A stretch of 64,000 nt of DNA from NCBI GenBank assembly GCA_029261555.1, contig JAJDBB010000014.1, positions 1-64,000 of the forward strand, read 5' to 3'. The DNA is from Nitrospinaceae bacterium. GTDB taxonomy: Bacteria; Nitrospinota; Nitrospinia; Nitrospinales; JACRGP01. The translations under genes and the position numbers were made by a program. Positions 9,211 to 19,753 of this stretch are shown one piece after another (positions within the stretch are counted from its first letter, which is position 1; each line of letters begins with the position of its first letter). The notes below the pieces were generated by a model. It did not search any database, was not told the origin of the DNA, and saw only the letters and a program-made list of their open reading frames with translations.

Positions 9211-12200
9211 CCTCCCCAATCGCCGATCAATTTCAACGCCAAAAAGCTCTTGACCCAACAACTTCCTTCATCGTCCAGGCTCCAGCAGGTTCCGGGAAAA
9301 CGGAATTGCTCATTCAACGGTTTCTCAAGTTACTGTCAGGGGTCCGGCGTCCGGAACAAATTCTTGCCATGACCTTCACCAGAAAAGCGGCGGGGGAAAT
9401 GAAGTCCAGGGTCATGGAAGCCCTCGATCGGGCCGCCGCCGGGGAGACGCCGGAACTGGAACACGAAACAGTCACTTTCAATTTAGCTAAAAAGGTTTTG
9501 GAAAGAAATCGGGAATTTGGCTGGCGGCTTCTTGACAACCCGGCGCGTCTGAAAATCATGACCATGGATTCATTTTGCGCCGCGCTGACCTGTCAACTTC
9601 CCACCCTATCTGGCCAAGGGGCGGCGCTTTCAATCGAAGAACAAGCTCAGGAATTGTATCGGGAAATCGCCCACGCCCTTTTGGAAAAGGTAGAGGAAAA
9701 CAGCGAAACCGGCGTGGCCGTGCAGACCATTTTAAAGCATGTGGACACCAACAAAAATTCATTCATTGACCGGGTGATCCATTTATTGGAAAAACGCGAT
9801 CAGTGGATGACTTATTTTTTTGAAAATTTTAAAATAGGAGACCGCTTCCAACAAGATCAGGAAGCGGTTTTAAATGGGTTGGTGACTTCTGTTTTAAAAG
9901 AAACCGCCGACTCCATACCCAAAGAAAAGATCGGCTCATTGGTAAAGTTCGCCGCCTACAGTGGCGACAATTTATCAGCCAACGATCTAGGCTCCTGTTT
10001 ACAAGGATTGGTTAGCCTTCCCGGAACGGATGTTTCTGGTCTGGATCAATGGCGCGCGCTCGCGTCTCTTTTGCTTGTAAAAGACGGTTCGGATTATAAA
10101 TGGAGAAAACAAGTTGGCAATAAGATTGGGTTTCCTTCCGGAGATAAAGACAATAAAAAAGTAAAAAAAGAATTTTCGGAATTTCTTTCTTCTCTGAACG
10201 GCGAGAATAATTTCAAGCTCCATTTGGCGAGAGCGTTCGACTTGCCCGACCCTCAATTCTCCGAACAGGAATGGAAGGTTTTAAGCTCCACCCTTTTGCT
10301 TCTGCCAAAAATTGAAACGACCCTGCGCCGAATTTTTCAACAACGCGGTAAAACGGATTTTTCCGAGCTGGCCCTATCCGCCCTCAAAGGCTTGGGTTCA
10401 GCGGACGACCCCTCCGACCTGTTGCTAAAACTGGACAACCGGATAGAGCATATCCTGGTGGACGAATACCAGGACACCTCCTACAAACAAAAACTCCTGT
10501 TGGAAAAATTGACCGCCGGGTGGAGCGCCGAGGACGGTCGAACCTTATTTATCGTGGGCGACCCCATGCAGTCCATTTACCGCTTTCGCGACGCGGAGGT
10601 GGGATTGTTTCTGGAGACCCGCGACGCCGGGTTCGAAAATTTCCCGCTCCAGTCTCTGGTGCTGGAGACCAATTTTCGCTCGCAAAAAAAGATCGTCGAC
10701 TGGGTCAACGCCTGTTTCAAAACTTTATTCCCGAAAAATGACAACCAGGATTTGGGCGCCATTCAATATTCAGGCTCGGCGTCGATTCATCCCGAATTCG
10801 ATGTTGAAGGCGCGGTCCTGCATCCTTGTGCGGATGATAAAGGGATCGACGAGGCTGGACAAATTACCCAAACGATCCTCAATATCAAAAATGAAAATCC
10901 CTCGGCTTCCATAGCCATTCTGGTGCGCGCCAGATCCCACTTGAAAGAAATCGTTCAGCGTTTCAAGGAAAGCGCCGTTCCCTTCAGGTCCGAGGCCATC
11001 GACTCCTTGACCAGCAGACCGCACGTCCAGGATCTCCAGGCCCTCCTGAAAGCCCTGATGCTTCCTTTAGACAGGATTTCCTGGTTGTCTATTCTAAGAG
11101 CGCCCTGGTGCGGTTTATCTTTGAAGGATATCCACGCGCTGTGCCTGAACAGTGGGCAAAAGCCTGTATGGGATTTATTGAACGATCAAAGTCATATAGA
11201 AAAGCTTGGACCCGACGGACAGGCCCGCGTCAAGCGATTCAATGGCGTCATGGAAAAAGTTCAAAAGTCCGCGGTTTCAACTCGTATGGGAGATTTAATT
11301 GAAGCCTGCTGGACGGCGCTTGGCGGCCCGGCCTGCGTGAACGCCGAGGATCTTGCGGACGTGGAAATGTTTTTCGCCAAAGTTCGCGAGGTTTTGCGCG
11401 ATGAAGACGCCAGAACCCTCCACCATTTCGACCGCGCCATTGAAAAGCTATACGCTAACCCAACGGTGGAGGATGAAAATGCAGTGCAAATCATGACCAT
11501 GCACAAAGCCAAGGGGCTGGAGTTTGACTATGTACTGCTTCCCGGCCTAGGCGCTCGAAAAGGCGCGGAAAAACCTCGCCTGATCCATTGGATGGCCCAC
11601 GGCAAGGATTTATTGCTGGCGCCCAGCAAGGAAACCGGAGGCGAGCCGTCAAAAGTTTTTGATTTCCTCAAAAGCCTGGACAGGCAAAAAGAGGAATTTG
11701 AAACTCTGCGTCTACTTTACGTTTCCGCCACCCGCGCCAGGAGCCAGCTTCACCTGTTCGGTCATGTCCCCGCCAGAGACGACGAACCCTATCCCGTCAA
11801 ATCGTCATTGCTGGGAAAATTATGGCCTCATGTGGAAAGCGATTGGAAAAAAATACAAGCCGATTTAAAAATCAAAATAAGTCCATCTGAAAGCGTAGCG
11901 CAAAAACTGGATCAAAGTATCCAGCGTCTTCCGGCAAATTATATCCTTCCCGAAGTCGCCGGCGACGGGGATCCCGATTCTCAGACAAAGGAATCGATAA
12001 ACGAAGAAGCCCCGGATTTCCAATGGGCGGGCAATCAAGCCCGCGCCTTGGGAAACGTGCTCCACCGCGTTTTTTGCGACATGGCGGAGCATGGATTGGA
12101 ATCCTGGCCCGTGGAAAGAGTTCAAAAACTGAAACCGCAAATAACCTCGGCCCTGCTCTCGGAAGGTCTCGCGCCCTATCAGGCAAGGGCGGCGTTAAAG

Positions 12201-12554
12201 CAAGCGCTGACCGCGCTGACACAAATTCTCGAAGATGAACGAGGTCGCTGGATTTTAACCGACCACAAGGACCATCGATCCGAGTATCAATTGACTGGCT
12301 GGAATGGAGAAGAGTTTTTCAAGCGAGTGATCGACCGGACCTTCATCGACGAAAGCGACGCGCGGTGGATCGTCGATTATAAAACCGGTCGACATGAAGG
12401 AACCGAACTGGAAGAGTTTTTTAAAGAAGAAAGCGACCGTTATCGCGAACAGTTGAACATTTATGAAAACCTGCTCCGCATGGAGGGCGAGACCCGCCAA
12501 ATAAAAAAGGCGCTTTACTATCCTATGCACCAACGCCTGGTGGAAGTCGAATGA
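9207..12554 (+). CDS. UvrD/RecB-like (AddA-like) ATP-dependent helicase/nuclease
   Basis: 1115 aa; Walker A APAGSGKTELLIQRFL, LVDEYQDTSYKQ, VGDPMQSIYRFRDAEV, MTMHKAKGLEFDYVLLPGL, C-terminal nuclease motif WIVDYKTGRH. Confidence 0.93.
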   Translation: MTSPIADQFQRQKALDPTTSFIVQAPAGSGKTELLIQRFLKLLSGVRRPEQILAMTFTRKAAGEMKSRVMEALDRAAAGETPELEHETVTFNLAKKVLERNREFGWRLLDNPARLKIMTMDSFCAALTCQLPTLSGQGAALSIEEQAQELYREIAHALLEKVEENSETGVAVQTILKHVDTNKNSFIDRVIHLLEKRDQWMTYFFENFKIGDRFQQDQEAVLNGLVTSVLKETADSIPKEKIGSLVKFAAYSGDNLSANDLGSCLQGLVSLPGTDVSGLDQWRALASLLLVKDGSDYKWRKQVGNKIGFPSGDKDNKKVKKEFSEFLSSLNGENNFKLHLARAFDLPDPQFSEQEWKVLSSTLLLLPKIETTLRRIFQQRGKTDFSELALSALKGLGSADDPSDLLLKLDNRIEHILVDEYQDTSYKQKLLLEKLTAGWSAEDGRTLFIVGDPMQSIYRFRDAEVGLFLETRDAGFENFPLQSLVLETNFRSQKKIVDWVNACFKTLFPKNDNQDLGAIQYSGSASIHPEFDVEGAVLHPCADDKGIDEAGQITQTILNIKNENPSASIAILVRARSHLKEIVQRFKESAVPFRSEAIDSLTSRPHVQDLQALLKALMLPLDRISWLSILRAPWCGLSLKDIHALCLNSGQKPVWDLLNDQSHIEKLGPDGQARVKRFNGVMEKVQKSAVSTRMGDLIEACWTALGGPACVNAEDLADVEMFFAKVREVLRDEDARTLHHFDRAIEKLYANPTVEDENAVQIMTMHKAKGLEFDYVLLPGLGARKGAEKPRLIHWMAHGKDLLLAPSKETGGEPSKVFDFLKSLDRQKEEFETLRLLYVSATRARSQLHLFGHVPARDDEPYPVKSSLLGKLWPHVESDWKKIQADLKIKISPSESVAQKLDQSIQRLPANYILPEVAGDGDPDSQTKESINEEAPDFQWAGNQARALGNVLHRVFCDMAEHGLESWPVERVQKLKPQITSALLSEGLAPYQARAALKQALTALTQILEDERGRWILTDHKDHRSEYQLTGWNGEEFFKRVIDRTFIDESDARWIVDYKTGRHEGTELEEFFKEESDRYREQLNIYENLLRMEGETRQIKKALYYPMHQRLVEVE

Positions 12555-12576
12555 ACCGCGAATAACGCTCTAATTG

Positions 12577-15213
12577 TCATGAAGCCTTTTTAAAAACGAA
12601 GCGGTTGTTTTCTATTTCACACCGGATAGAATCCCCATCGTAAAATTCTTCTTCCAAAATTTTCATAGCCAGCGGGTCCTGTAGGTATTTCTGAATCGCA
12701 CGCTTTAGAGGACGCGCGCCAAATACCGGATCGTAGCCTTTATCTGCAAGGGTTTGAGTTGCCTCGCCGCTTAACGAGAGGGTCATCCGCCGCTCCGCCA
12801 ATCGCTCCCTCAAATAGCCCAACTGAATTTCTACAATACTCGCAGTTTGCTCGCGAGTCAGGTTGCGGAAAACAATAATATCGTCGATCCGGTTTAAGAA
12901 CTCAGGGCGAAAGTAGTTTCGCAATTCCTGGCGCACGCCTTCTTGAATACCTTCATATTCTCGTTCCCAAGCGTCCTTGGCGACTTCACCCTTATCCTGG
13001 AGCTTGGCCATTTGCATACCCGCGTCCTGGATCAGTTTTCCCGCCAAATTGGAGGTCATGAGGATCACCGTGTTTTTAAAATCCACCGTTCTCCCCTGCC
13101 CGTCCGTCAGGCGACCATCGTCCAATATTTGCAGGAAGACATTAAAAACGTCCGCATGAGCTTTTTCGATTTCATCGAATAGCACAACCGAGTAGGGTTT
13201 TCGACGGACCTGCTCGGTCAGGTAACCGCCCTCGTCGTATCCCACATATCCTGGAGGAGCGCCTATGAGCCGGGCGACGGTGTGCTTTTCCATGTATTCG
13301 GACATGTCGACGCGAATCACGCTCTGCTCGTCGTCAAACAAAAATTCCGAAAGAGATTTTGCCAGTTCGGTTTTTCCAACCCCCGTGGGCCCCAGAAACA
13401 TAAACGTTCCGATGGGCCGATTGGGGTCCTGCAATCCCGAACGAGACCGGCGAATAGCATTGGAAACCAGTCGCACCGCCTCGTCTTGCCCTATCACGCG
13501 TTGATGCAAATGTTCTTCCATTTTGAGAAGACGGTCTTTTTGCGATTGTAAGATTTTATCGACGGGGATCCCGGTCCAACGCGTTACCACGGTTGCAATT
13601 TCCTCTTCGCCGACCTCCTCGTTCAACATTCTTTTACCGGATTGAAATTCAGACAGCTTTTTTTCAAGTCCCTCAAGTTCTTCGGCAAGGCGCGGCAAGG
13701 CGCCGTATTTCAATTCCGCCGCATCTTCCAGATTTCCTTCGCGCTCCGCCTTTTCGGCCTCCCGTCGGGCGGTTTCAATTTTTCCCTTGAGAGCCCGCCT
13801 TTCCTCGATGATTTTCTTTTCGCTTTTCCATTGTTCAATCGATTCCTCGCAGGAATTTTTTAAATTTGAAATTTCCTTTTCCAGAACTTCCAGACGGATT
13901 TTGGAATCCGGATCGCTTTCTTTCTTCAGAGCCTCGCGCTCAATTTCCAGTTGAGTGATTTTTCTTTGCTGGGCGTCGATTTCCGCAGGCATCGAATCAA
14001 TCTGCATGCGCAGGCCGGACGCGGCTTCGTCGATCAGATCGATCGCCTTATCCGGTAAAAACCGGTCGGGAATATAACGATGCGACAGGCGCGCGGCGGC
14101 TAGAATCGCGGCGTCCTGAATTCGTACGCCATGATGCACTTCGTACTTTTCCTTCAAACCGCGCAAGATGGAAACCGTATCTTCCACCGACGGCTCCCCC
14201 ACAATAATGGGTTGGAAACGTCTTTCCAGCGCTGCGTCCTTCTCAATATGCTTGCGATATTCGTTGAGAGTGGTGGCTCCGACGCAATGCAACTCACCCC
14301 GGGCCAACGCCGGTTTCAGCATATTGGAAGCGTCCATGGAACCTTCCGCAGACCCGGCCCCCACTAGAGTATGCAACTCATCGATAAAGAGAATGATTTC
14401 ACCGTCGCTCTGTCCGATCTCCTTGAGCACGGATTTCAAACGATCCTCGAACTCGCCCCGGTATTTGGTCCCAGCTACCAGAGAGGCCAAATCCAGCATG
14501 ATGATCCGCTTGTCTTTGAGACCTTCCGGGACGTCCCCATGCACGATGCGTTGAGCCAATCCCTCGACAATGGCGGTTTTGCCTACGCCGGGTTCACCGA
14601 TCAAAACGGGGTTATTTTTGGTTCTTCGAGACAACACCTGGATCACCCGCCGGATTTCCATATCGCGCCCGATAACGGGATCAAGTTTTTCCGACTGGGC
14701 GCGTTCGGTGAGATCGATGCAATATTTCTCCAAAACCTGATACTTTGATTCGGGGTTTTGATCGGTTACCTGTTGATGGCCGCGAACGGCCAGTAAAGCT
14801 TTCAGCAAACCATCGCGATCCACTCCGAAAGATTTAAAAACCTTTCCTGCGCCGGAATTTGGGTTTCCAGCGACTGCCAATAGAACATGTTCCGCGCTGA
14901 CAAACTCGTCTTTTATTTGGCGGGCCTCCTCGAAAGCCTTGTCGAAAATTCCCTTAAGCGTCTGGGAAATATAAACCTGGCCGGAACCGCTAACGTGTGG
15001 AAATTTTTTGATATTTTCTTCCAGGCCTCGATTCAAACCTGCGCAATCGACGCCCATTTTTTTTAAAACCGCTTGAGCGATTCCTTCGGGATCGTTGAAT
15101 AAACAGGCAATCAGGTGTTCGTCTTCCAGAGCCTGGTGGCCTTTTTCCTCGCATAAAGACTGGGCGTCGGCTATCGCTTCCTGAAGCTTGATGGTAGTAC
15201 GGTCGAATCGCAT
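12577..15213 (-). CDS. clpB: ATP-dependent chaperone ClpB
   Basis: [18 protein letters not shown]...; two AAA domains ([37 protein letters not shown]), middle coiled coil; ATG at 15213 preferred over ORF start 15282. Confidence 0.97.
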   Translation of the reverse strand: MRFDRTTIKLQEAIADAQSLCEEKGHQALEDEHLIACLFNDPEGIAQAVLKKMGVDCAGLNRGLEENIKKFPHVSGSGQVYISQTLKGIFDKAFEEARQIKDEFVSAEHVLLAVAGNPNSGAGKVFKSFGVDRDGLLKALLAVRGHQQVTDQNPESKYQVLEKYCIDLTERAQSEKLDPVIGRDMEIRRVIQVLSRRTKNNPVLIGEPGVGKTAIVEGLAQRIVHGDVPEGLKDKRIIMLDLASLVAGTKYRGEFEDRLKSVLKEIGQSDGEIILFIDELHTLVGAGSAEGSMDASNMLKPALARGELHCVGATTLNEYRKHIEKDAALERRFQPIIVGEPSVEDTVSILRGLKEKYEVHHGVRIQDAAILAAARLSHRYIPDRFLPDKAIDLIDEAASGLRMQIDSMPAEIDAQQRKITQLEIEREALKKESDPDSKIRLEVLEKEISNLKNSCEESIEQWKSEKKIIEERRALKGKIETARREAEKAEREGNLEDAAELKYGALPRLAEELEGLEKKLSEFQSGKRMLNEEVGEEEIATVVTRWTGIPVDKILQSQKDRLLKMEEHLHQRVIGQDEAVRLVSNAIRRSRSGLQDPNRPIGTFMFLGPTGVGKTELAKSLSEFLFDDEQSVIRVDMSEYMEKHTVARLIGAPPGYVGYDEGGYLTEQVRRKPYSVVLFDEIEKAHADVFNVFLQILDDGRLTDGQGRTVDFKNTVILMTSNLAGKLIQDAGMQMAKLQDKGEVAKDAWEREYEGIQEGVRQELRNYFRPEFLNRIDDIIVFRNLTREQTASIVEIQLGYLRERLAERRMTLSLSGEATQTLADKGYDPVFGARPLKRAIQKYLQDPLAMKILEEEFYDGDSIRCEIENNRFVFKKAS

Positions 15214-15304
15214 GGCTGGGTTTCCTTTCAGACAAAAATTGCTTCCTGAAAAGGAAATAAAACCGAAAAGGAGCCTTGTCAAGCTTTGGAGGGATTTTTA
15301 AAAC

Positions 15305-15322
15305 GCCCGAAACGCTTCGGGC
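15305..15322 (-). terminator. Putative rho-independent terminator downstream of trxB
   Basis: gcccgaa-acgc-ttcgggc perfect 7-bp stem with flanking A/T runs on both sides. Confidence 0.75.
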
Positions 15323-15366
15323 ATTTTTTGAAAGATAGGGAAGAGGAGGGAATTGGGAATTGAAAT

Positions 15367-16320
15367 TTATTCGATTCCCTGGGCGGCGAGCCAGCGTTCC
15401 ACTTCCAGGGCGGCGGCGCACCCGGCTCCTGCGGCGGTGACGGCCTGTCGGTATTTATGGTCGTGGACGTCGCCTGCGGCAAAGACGCCTTCGCAGCTGG
15501 TTTCCTGGGTTCCGGGTTTGACCTTGATATAACCGGTTCCGTCGAGATCGATCTGTCCCTCAAAAATTTTGGTATTGGGGACATGGCCAATGGCGTAAAA
15601 CAATCCCGCAAGTTCGATCTCCTTTTCTTCCTTGGTCTTTACGTTCTGGATTCGGGCGCCGGTCAAAAAATCTGTTCCTATCGAGTCTATTAAAACGGAA
15701 TCCCAGACCATTTCAATCTTTTCGTTTTTCAGAGTGCGCTCCGCCATTATTTTGGAAGCGCGGAGTTCGTCGCGCCGATGGACCATATAAACTTTCGAGC
15801 CGAACTTGGTTAAATACATGGCCTCTTCGCAAGCAGTGTCCCCACCGCCGATAACCATCAACGGTTGGTTGCGGAAAAACGGCAACGCGCCGTCACAAAC
15901 CGCGCAGGCCGACATTCCGTTGTTCCAGAGTTTCTCTTCGTTGGGCACACCCATGCGCCGGGCTGTGGCCCCGGTGCAGATGATCACGGAATGCGCCAGT
16001 TTTTCGGTTTTATCGCCTTTGATGCGAAACGGGCGTTGGCTGAAGTCGACTTCCTGGACGTCTTCCTGAACCATTTTGGTTCCAAAACGTTCCGCCTGTT
16101 TGCGGAACAGTTGCATCATTTCGGGTCCGTTGACCCCATCGGGGAATCCCGGATAGTTTTCGACGTCCGTGGTGGTGGTCAATTGTCCGCCTGCGGAACC
16201 GCCCATGACGTAGCCCTCGTACATGAAGGGAGCGAGGTTGGCGCGCGCGGAGTAAATGGCCGCGGTGTGCCCAGCGGGTCCGGACCCGATGATGGCGATT
16301 TTTTCTACGGGGTCTGACAT
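15367..16320 (-). CDS. trxB: Thioredoxin-disulfide reductase TrxB
   Basis: 317 aa; IIGSGPAGHTAAIYSARA, CAVCDGALPFFRNQ redox motif, AAGDVHDHKYRQAVTAAGAGCAAALEVERWL. Confidence 0.96.
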   Translation of the reverse strand: MSDPVEKIAIIGSGPAGHTAAIYSARANLAPFMYEGYVMGGSAGGQLTTTTDVENYPGFPDGVNGPEMMQLFRKQAERFGTKMVQEDVQEVDFSQRPFRIKGDKTEKLAHSVIICTGATARRMGVPNEEKLWNNGMSACAVCDGALPFFRNQPLMVIGGGDTACEEAMYLTKFGSKVYMVHRRDELRASKIMAERTLKNEKIEMVWDSVLIDSIGTDFLTGARIQNVKTKEEKEIELAGLFYAIGHVPNTKIFEGQIDLDGTGYIKVKPGTQETSCEGVFAAGDVHDHKYRQAVTAAGAGCAAALEVERWLAAQGIE

Positions 16321-16335
16321 TGAAACTGATCCTTT

Positions 16336-17085
16336 CTATGGTCGAGAGTGCGCGCATCGAAAACCGACGTCGCTGTAACTGAAATCGGGAAACCGGCTCA
16401 CTCTGTCGGATGCTCTAATGAAATGGCGGGCGGAATTCCACGATCCGCCGCGCGCTACTTTTTCTTTTCCCTCGGCGGAGCCTTTGGGATTATCCGCAAC
16501 GCTCTGGGTTTGGTAGGGGCCGTACCAATCGGCGACCCATTCATAAACGTTGCCGAGCATGTCGTGCAAACCCAGCGAATTGGCTTTTAACGATCCCACA
16601 AACTGCGGCGAGCCGCTGTTGTAGTTCAATCCGAAATGGGCGCCGCCCAGATCGTCCGCTTGCGCGGCGACTTCCCATTCCGTTTCGGTGGGCAAACGCG
16701 CGCTTCGCCAATGGCAAAAATCCGCCGCGTCCTTCCAGCGGACAAATACAGCGGGTTGTTTCATATAGGAAAAATCCTTGGGCCGACTTTCGTGCAAATC
16801 ATTGGGTCGGCATTTAGACTCGACCACACATTCATAATACTGCTCGTTGGTAGCCTCGTACTTATCAATACTGTAGGCGTCCAGCTTCACCTTATGCGGC
16901 GTCTCGTCGGCGCACCAATCGGAACCGCTCTGCCGGTCCCAACAATATGTATCCCCAATGGAGTATTCGCCGCCCGGAATATCAATCATGTCCGAAGCCG
17001 GGACTTCCGCTCCGACAAGCGGCGCCGAAAACAAAAGCGCCGCCAAAGCCAGTATTCCTTTAGAAAGCATCCGATTCATTTTCAT
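16336..17085 (-). CDS. Formylglycine-generating enzyme/SUMF1-domain secreted protein
   Basis: signal peptide, MIDIPGGEYSIGD, RLPTETEWEVAA, GNVYEWVADWYGPY, VARGGSWNSARHFIRASDR, DVGFRCA. Confidence 0.9.
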   Translation of the reverse strand: MKMNRMLSKGILALAALLFSAPLVGAEVPASDMIDIPGGEYSIGDTYCWDRQSGSDWCADETPHKVKLDAYSIDKYEATNEQYYECVVESKCRPNDLHESRPKDFSYMKQPAVFVRWKDAADFCHWRSARLPTETEWEVAAQADDLGGAHFGLNYNSGSPQFVGSLKANSLGLHDMLGNVYEWVADWYGPYQTQSVADNPKGSAEGKEKVARGGSWNSARHFIRASDRVSRFPDFSYSDVGFRCAHSRP

Positions 17086-17091
17086 TGGAAA

Positions 17092-18423
17092 TTATTTTTT
17101 ATCCAGTTCCTTTAAAATCCGGCTCTGAATTTTTTGATAGTTTGCGGGAAGATTGATGGGTTTGAAAGCGTAATCTGACCGTACGCCTTTAATTTTTTTA
17201 GCATGGTAATTGTAGAGAAACTCGGTGAACTTTAGTCCGTTGGCCGTGGAAATAACAACCACCTTGTCCTTTTTTTTGATCACGCCTCGCTTGGCAAGCT
17301 TTTCCGTAACCGCCAGTGCGACGCCGGTATGCGGGCAGCATAAAAGCCCCGTCCGGTTCCCTTTGCCTGCGGCGTTTGCCAGTTCCTCTTCAGTCGCTTC
17401 TTCCACAATTCCGCGAAAGGCCTTCAACGCGCGAATGGCTTTATTGACGCTGACCGGGTTGCCAATCTGAATGGCGCTGGCCTGGGTTTTACGCGCTCGA
17501 ATGGGTTTGAAGTTCTTAAACTCATTCTTAAAACTGCGGTACAACGGGTTGGCGCGCTCCGCCTGGGCGCATACAAGGCGGGGAAGTTTATTTATCAATC
17601 CCAATTCCTTGAGCATCAGGAACCCGTTACCAATCGCGCTGACGTTGCCAAGATTGCCGCCTGGAACGACGACAAAATCTGGAACCTCCCAATCGAATTG
17701 CTGGACCAACTCAAAACTGATGGTTTTCTGTCCTTCAATTCGCAGGGAATTCATCGAATTGGCGAGGTATATATTATTTGTGGAACACACTTCCTGAACC
17801 AGTTTCATGCATCCGTCGAAATCCGTATCAAGGGACAAAGTCATAACGCCGTGGGTGATTGGCTGAATGAGTTGGGGAAGCGAAATTTTATTTTTCGGGA
17901 GAAAGACGATTGCTGGAATCCCGGCCACGGCGCAATAGGCCGCCAGCGCGGCGGAAGTGTCTCCCGTGGAGGCGCAGGCCACGGCGCGAATTTCCTTTCC
18001 CTCGCTGATCATCTGCTTGACCATTGAAACCAGAACCGTCATTCCCAGGTCTTTAAACGATCCCGTGTGGGCCATACCACATTGCTTGATCCATAAATCA
18101 TCCAACCCGATTTGGCTTCCCAGCCGGTCGGCCCAGAATAGATTGCTCCCGCCTTCATAGGTAGAAACAATATTTTCATTTTTCAGGTTGGGGCAAACCA
18201 GCTCCTTTTTGCCCCACACGGAACTGCCGTAAGGCCATTCGTGTTTGCGGTACCTTTTCTCGAACAAGTCTCGCCACTTTTTCGGCTTCCACTTTTTAAG
18301 CTCATCCATGTTGTGCTTGACTTCAAACAAGTCGCCGCAGTTATCGCAACGGTACTTGATTTCGTTGAGGGCAATCTTTTCTGGACAGCCGTTGATGCAT
18401 TGAAACCAAGAGTTGGGTTTCAT
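17092..18423 (-). CDS. thrC: Threonine synthase (with N-terminal zinc-ribbon-like Cys motif)
   Basis: CINGCPEKI...YRCDNCGDLFEVKH; PLP motif HTGSFKDLGMTVLVS; CASTGDTSAALAAYCA; ATG at 18423 directly after hom stop. Confidence 0.94.
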   Translation of the reverse strand: MKPNSWFQCINGCPEKIALNEIKYRCDNCGDLFEVKHNMDELKKWKPKKWRDLFEKRYRKHEWPYGSSVWGKKELVCPNLKNENIVSTYEGGSNLFWADRLGSQIGLDDLWIKQCGMAHTGSFKDLGMTVLVSMVKQMISEGKEIRAVACASTGDTSAALAAYCAVAGIPAIVFLPKNKISLPQLIQPITHGVMTLSLDTDFDGCMKLVQEVCSTNNIYLANSMNSLRIEGQKTISFELVQQFDWEVPDFVVVPGGNLGNVSAIGNGFLMLKELGLINKLPRLVCAQAERANPLYRSFKNEFKNFKPIRARKTQASAIQIGNPVSVNKAIRALKAFRGIVEEATEEELANAAGKGNRTGLLCCPHTGVALAVTEKLAKRGVIKKKDKVVVISTANGLKFTEFLYNYHAKKIKGVRSDYAFKPINLPANYQKIQSRILKELDKK

Positions 18424-18425
18424 GT

Positions 18426-19736
18426 TCAGTTTTCCACTCGTATGAAGTTTGATTTTTGGCAAACGACCTCTAACCGGTCGATTTCACTCAAGGCGGCGCG
18501 GACGTTCTTCTCGACAGCCCGATGCGTCATGATAATCAGAGGAACGCCTTTCCCCTGCGGATCGCGTCCTCTTTGAATAACGGATTCAATACCGATGGAA
18601 TGATCTCCCAGAATTCCCGAGATTTTTGAAAGCACGCCCGGTTGATCCAACACGCTGAAACGTAGAAAATATTCCGATTCGACGGCTTCAATATTCTTTA
18701 GAGGAATTTCTCCGACGTGTTTTCCCTGGTAGGATTGTGCCGGAAGCCTGTCTTTGGCGCCGGAAATAATGTTGCGGGCAATTTCCACGACGTCGCCAAC
18801 GACGGCGCTCCCCGTGGGAAGCGACCCGGCTCCATGTCCCACCAAAATATTTTCCTCCATATAATTATCGCAAACGCGGACCGCGTTTAAAACCCCGTTG
18901 ATGTTGGCCATGGAATGGCTTGCAGGAATCATGGCTGGATGCACGCGAACGTCCAACGCTGAGCCGTCGTATTTTGCGATCGCCAGCAGCTTGATGCGAT
19001 AGCCAAATTCGCGCGCGCATTGTATGTCCTCCGGAGCAACTCTGGTTATTCCCTCGACGCAAATATCCTCCATGGCAATCCGTGCGCCAAACGCCAAGCG
19101 CGCAAGCAGGATGATTTTATGGGCGGAATCCATTCCCTCGATATCGAAAGTGGGATCGGCTTCGGCAAAACCTTTCTCCTGCGCCTCCTTGAGAGCCGTA
19201 TCGAAGTCGCAATTTTCATCCGACATTTTGCTGAGTATGTAATTAGCCGTGCCGTTCACGATTCCTTCGATCACGCTAATATCGTTGGCGACCATGGCTT
19301 CTTTAAGGGAACGAATAATGGGAATGGCGCCGCCGACGGAGGCTTCGAATCCAATATTCAAATGTTTGTCTTCCACGGCGGAAAAAATCTCGTCGCCGTG
19401 TTTGGCCACTAAAGCCTTATTGGCCGTGACCACGTGCTTTCCCTTTTCAAGGGCTTTTAAAATAAAAGTTCGCGCCGGTTCGTAACCGCCGACCAACTCG
19501 ATAACAATATCGATTTCAGGGTCGTCAAAAATCTCGTCCGCCTTATCGGTCAGAACGCCCGGAGCCACGGCCACTCCGCGGTCGGTCGTGATATCCAGAT
19601 CGGCAATTTTGGCAATTTCGAGCGTGGCCCCCAGTCTCTTCTCCAGGGTCTCCCGACTCTGAGTAATGATCTTCACCACGCCGGCTCCAATTGTTCCAAA
19701 CCCAATCAAGCCAATTTTTATCGTTTTCTTATTCAT
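18426..19736 (-). CDS. hom: Homoserine dehydrogenase with C-terminal ACT domain
   Basis: 436 aa; IGLIGFGTIGAGVVKII, VVTANKALVAKHGDEIF, FEASVGGAIPIIRSL; ACT-like C-terminus. Confidence 0.96.
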   Translation of the reverse strand: MNKKTIKIGLIGFGTIGAGVVKIITQSRETLEKRLGATLEIAKIADLDITTDRGVAVAPGVLTDKADEIFDDPEIDIVIELVGGYEPARTFILKALEKGKHVVTANKALVAKHGDEIFSAVEDKHLNIGFEASVGGAIPIIRSLKEAMVANDISVIEGIVNGTANYILSKMSDENCDFDTALKEAQEKGFAEADPTFDIEGMDSAHKIILLARLAFGARIAMEDICVEGITRVAPEDIQCAREFGYRIKLLAIAKYDGSALDVRVHPAMIPASHSMANINGVLNAVRVCDNYMEENILVGHGAGSLPTGSAVVGDVVEIARNIISGAKDRLPAQSYQGKHVGEIPLKNIEAVESEYFLRFSVLDQPGVLSKISGILGDHSIGIESVIQRGRDPQGKGVPLIIMTHRAVEKNVRAALSEIDRLEVVCQKSNFIRVEN

Positions 19737-19753
19737 AAGTTCACGTCTTAGTT

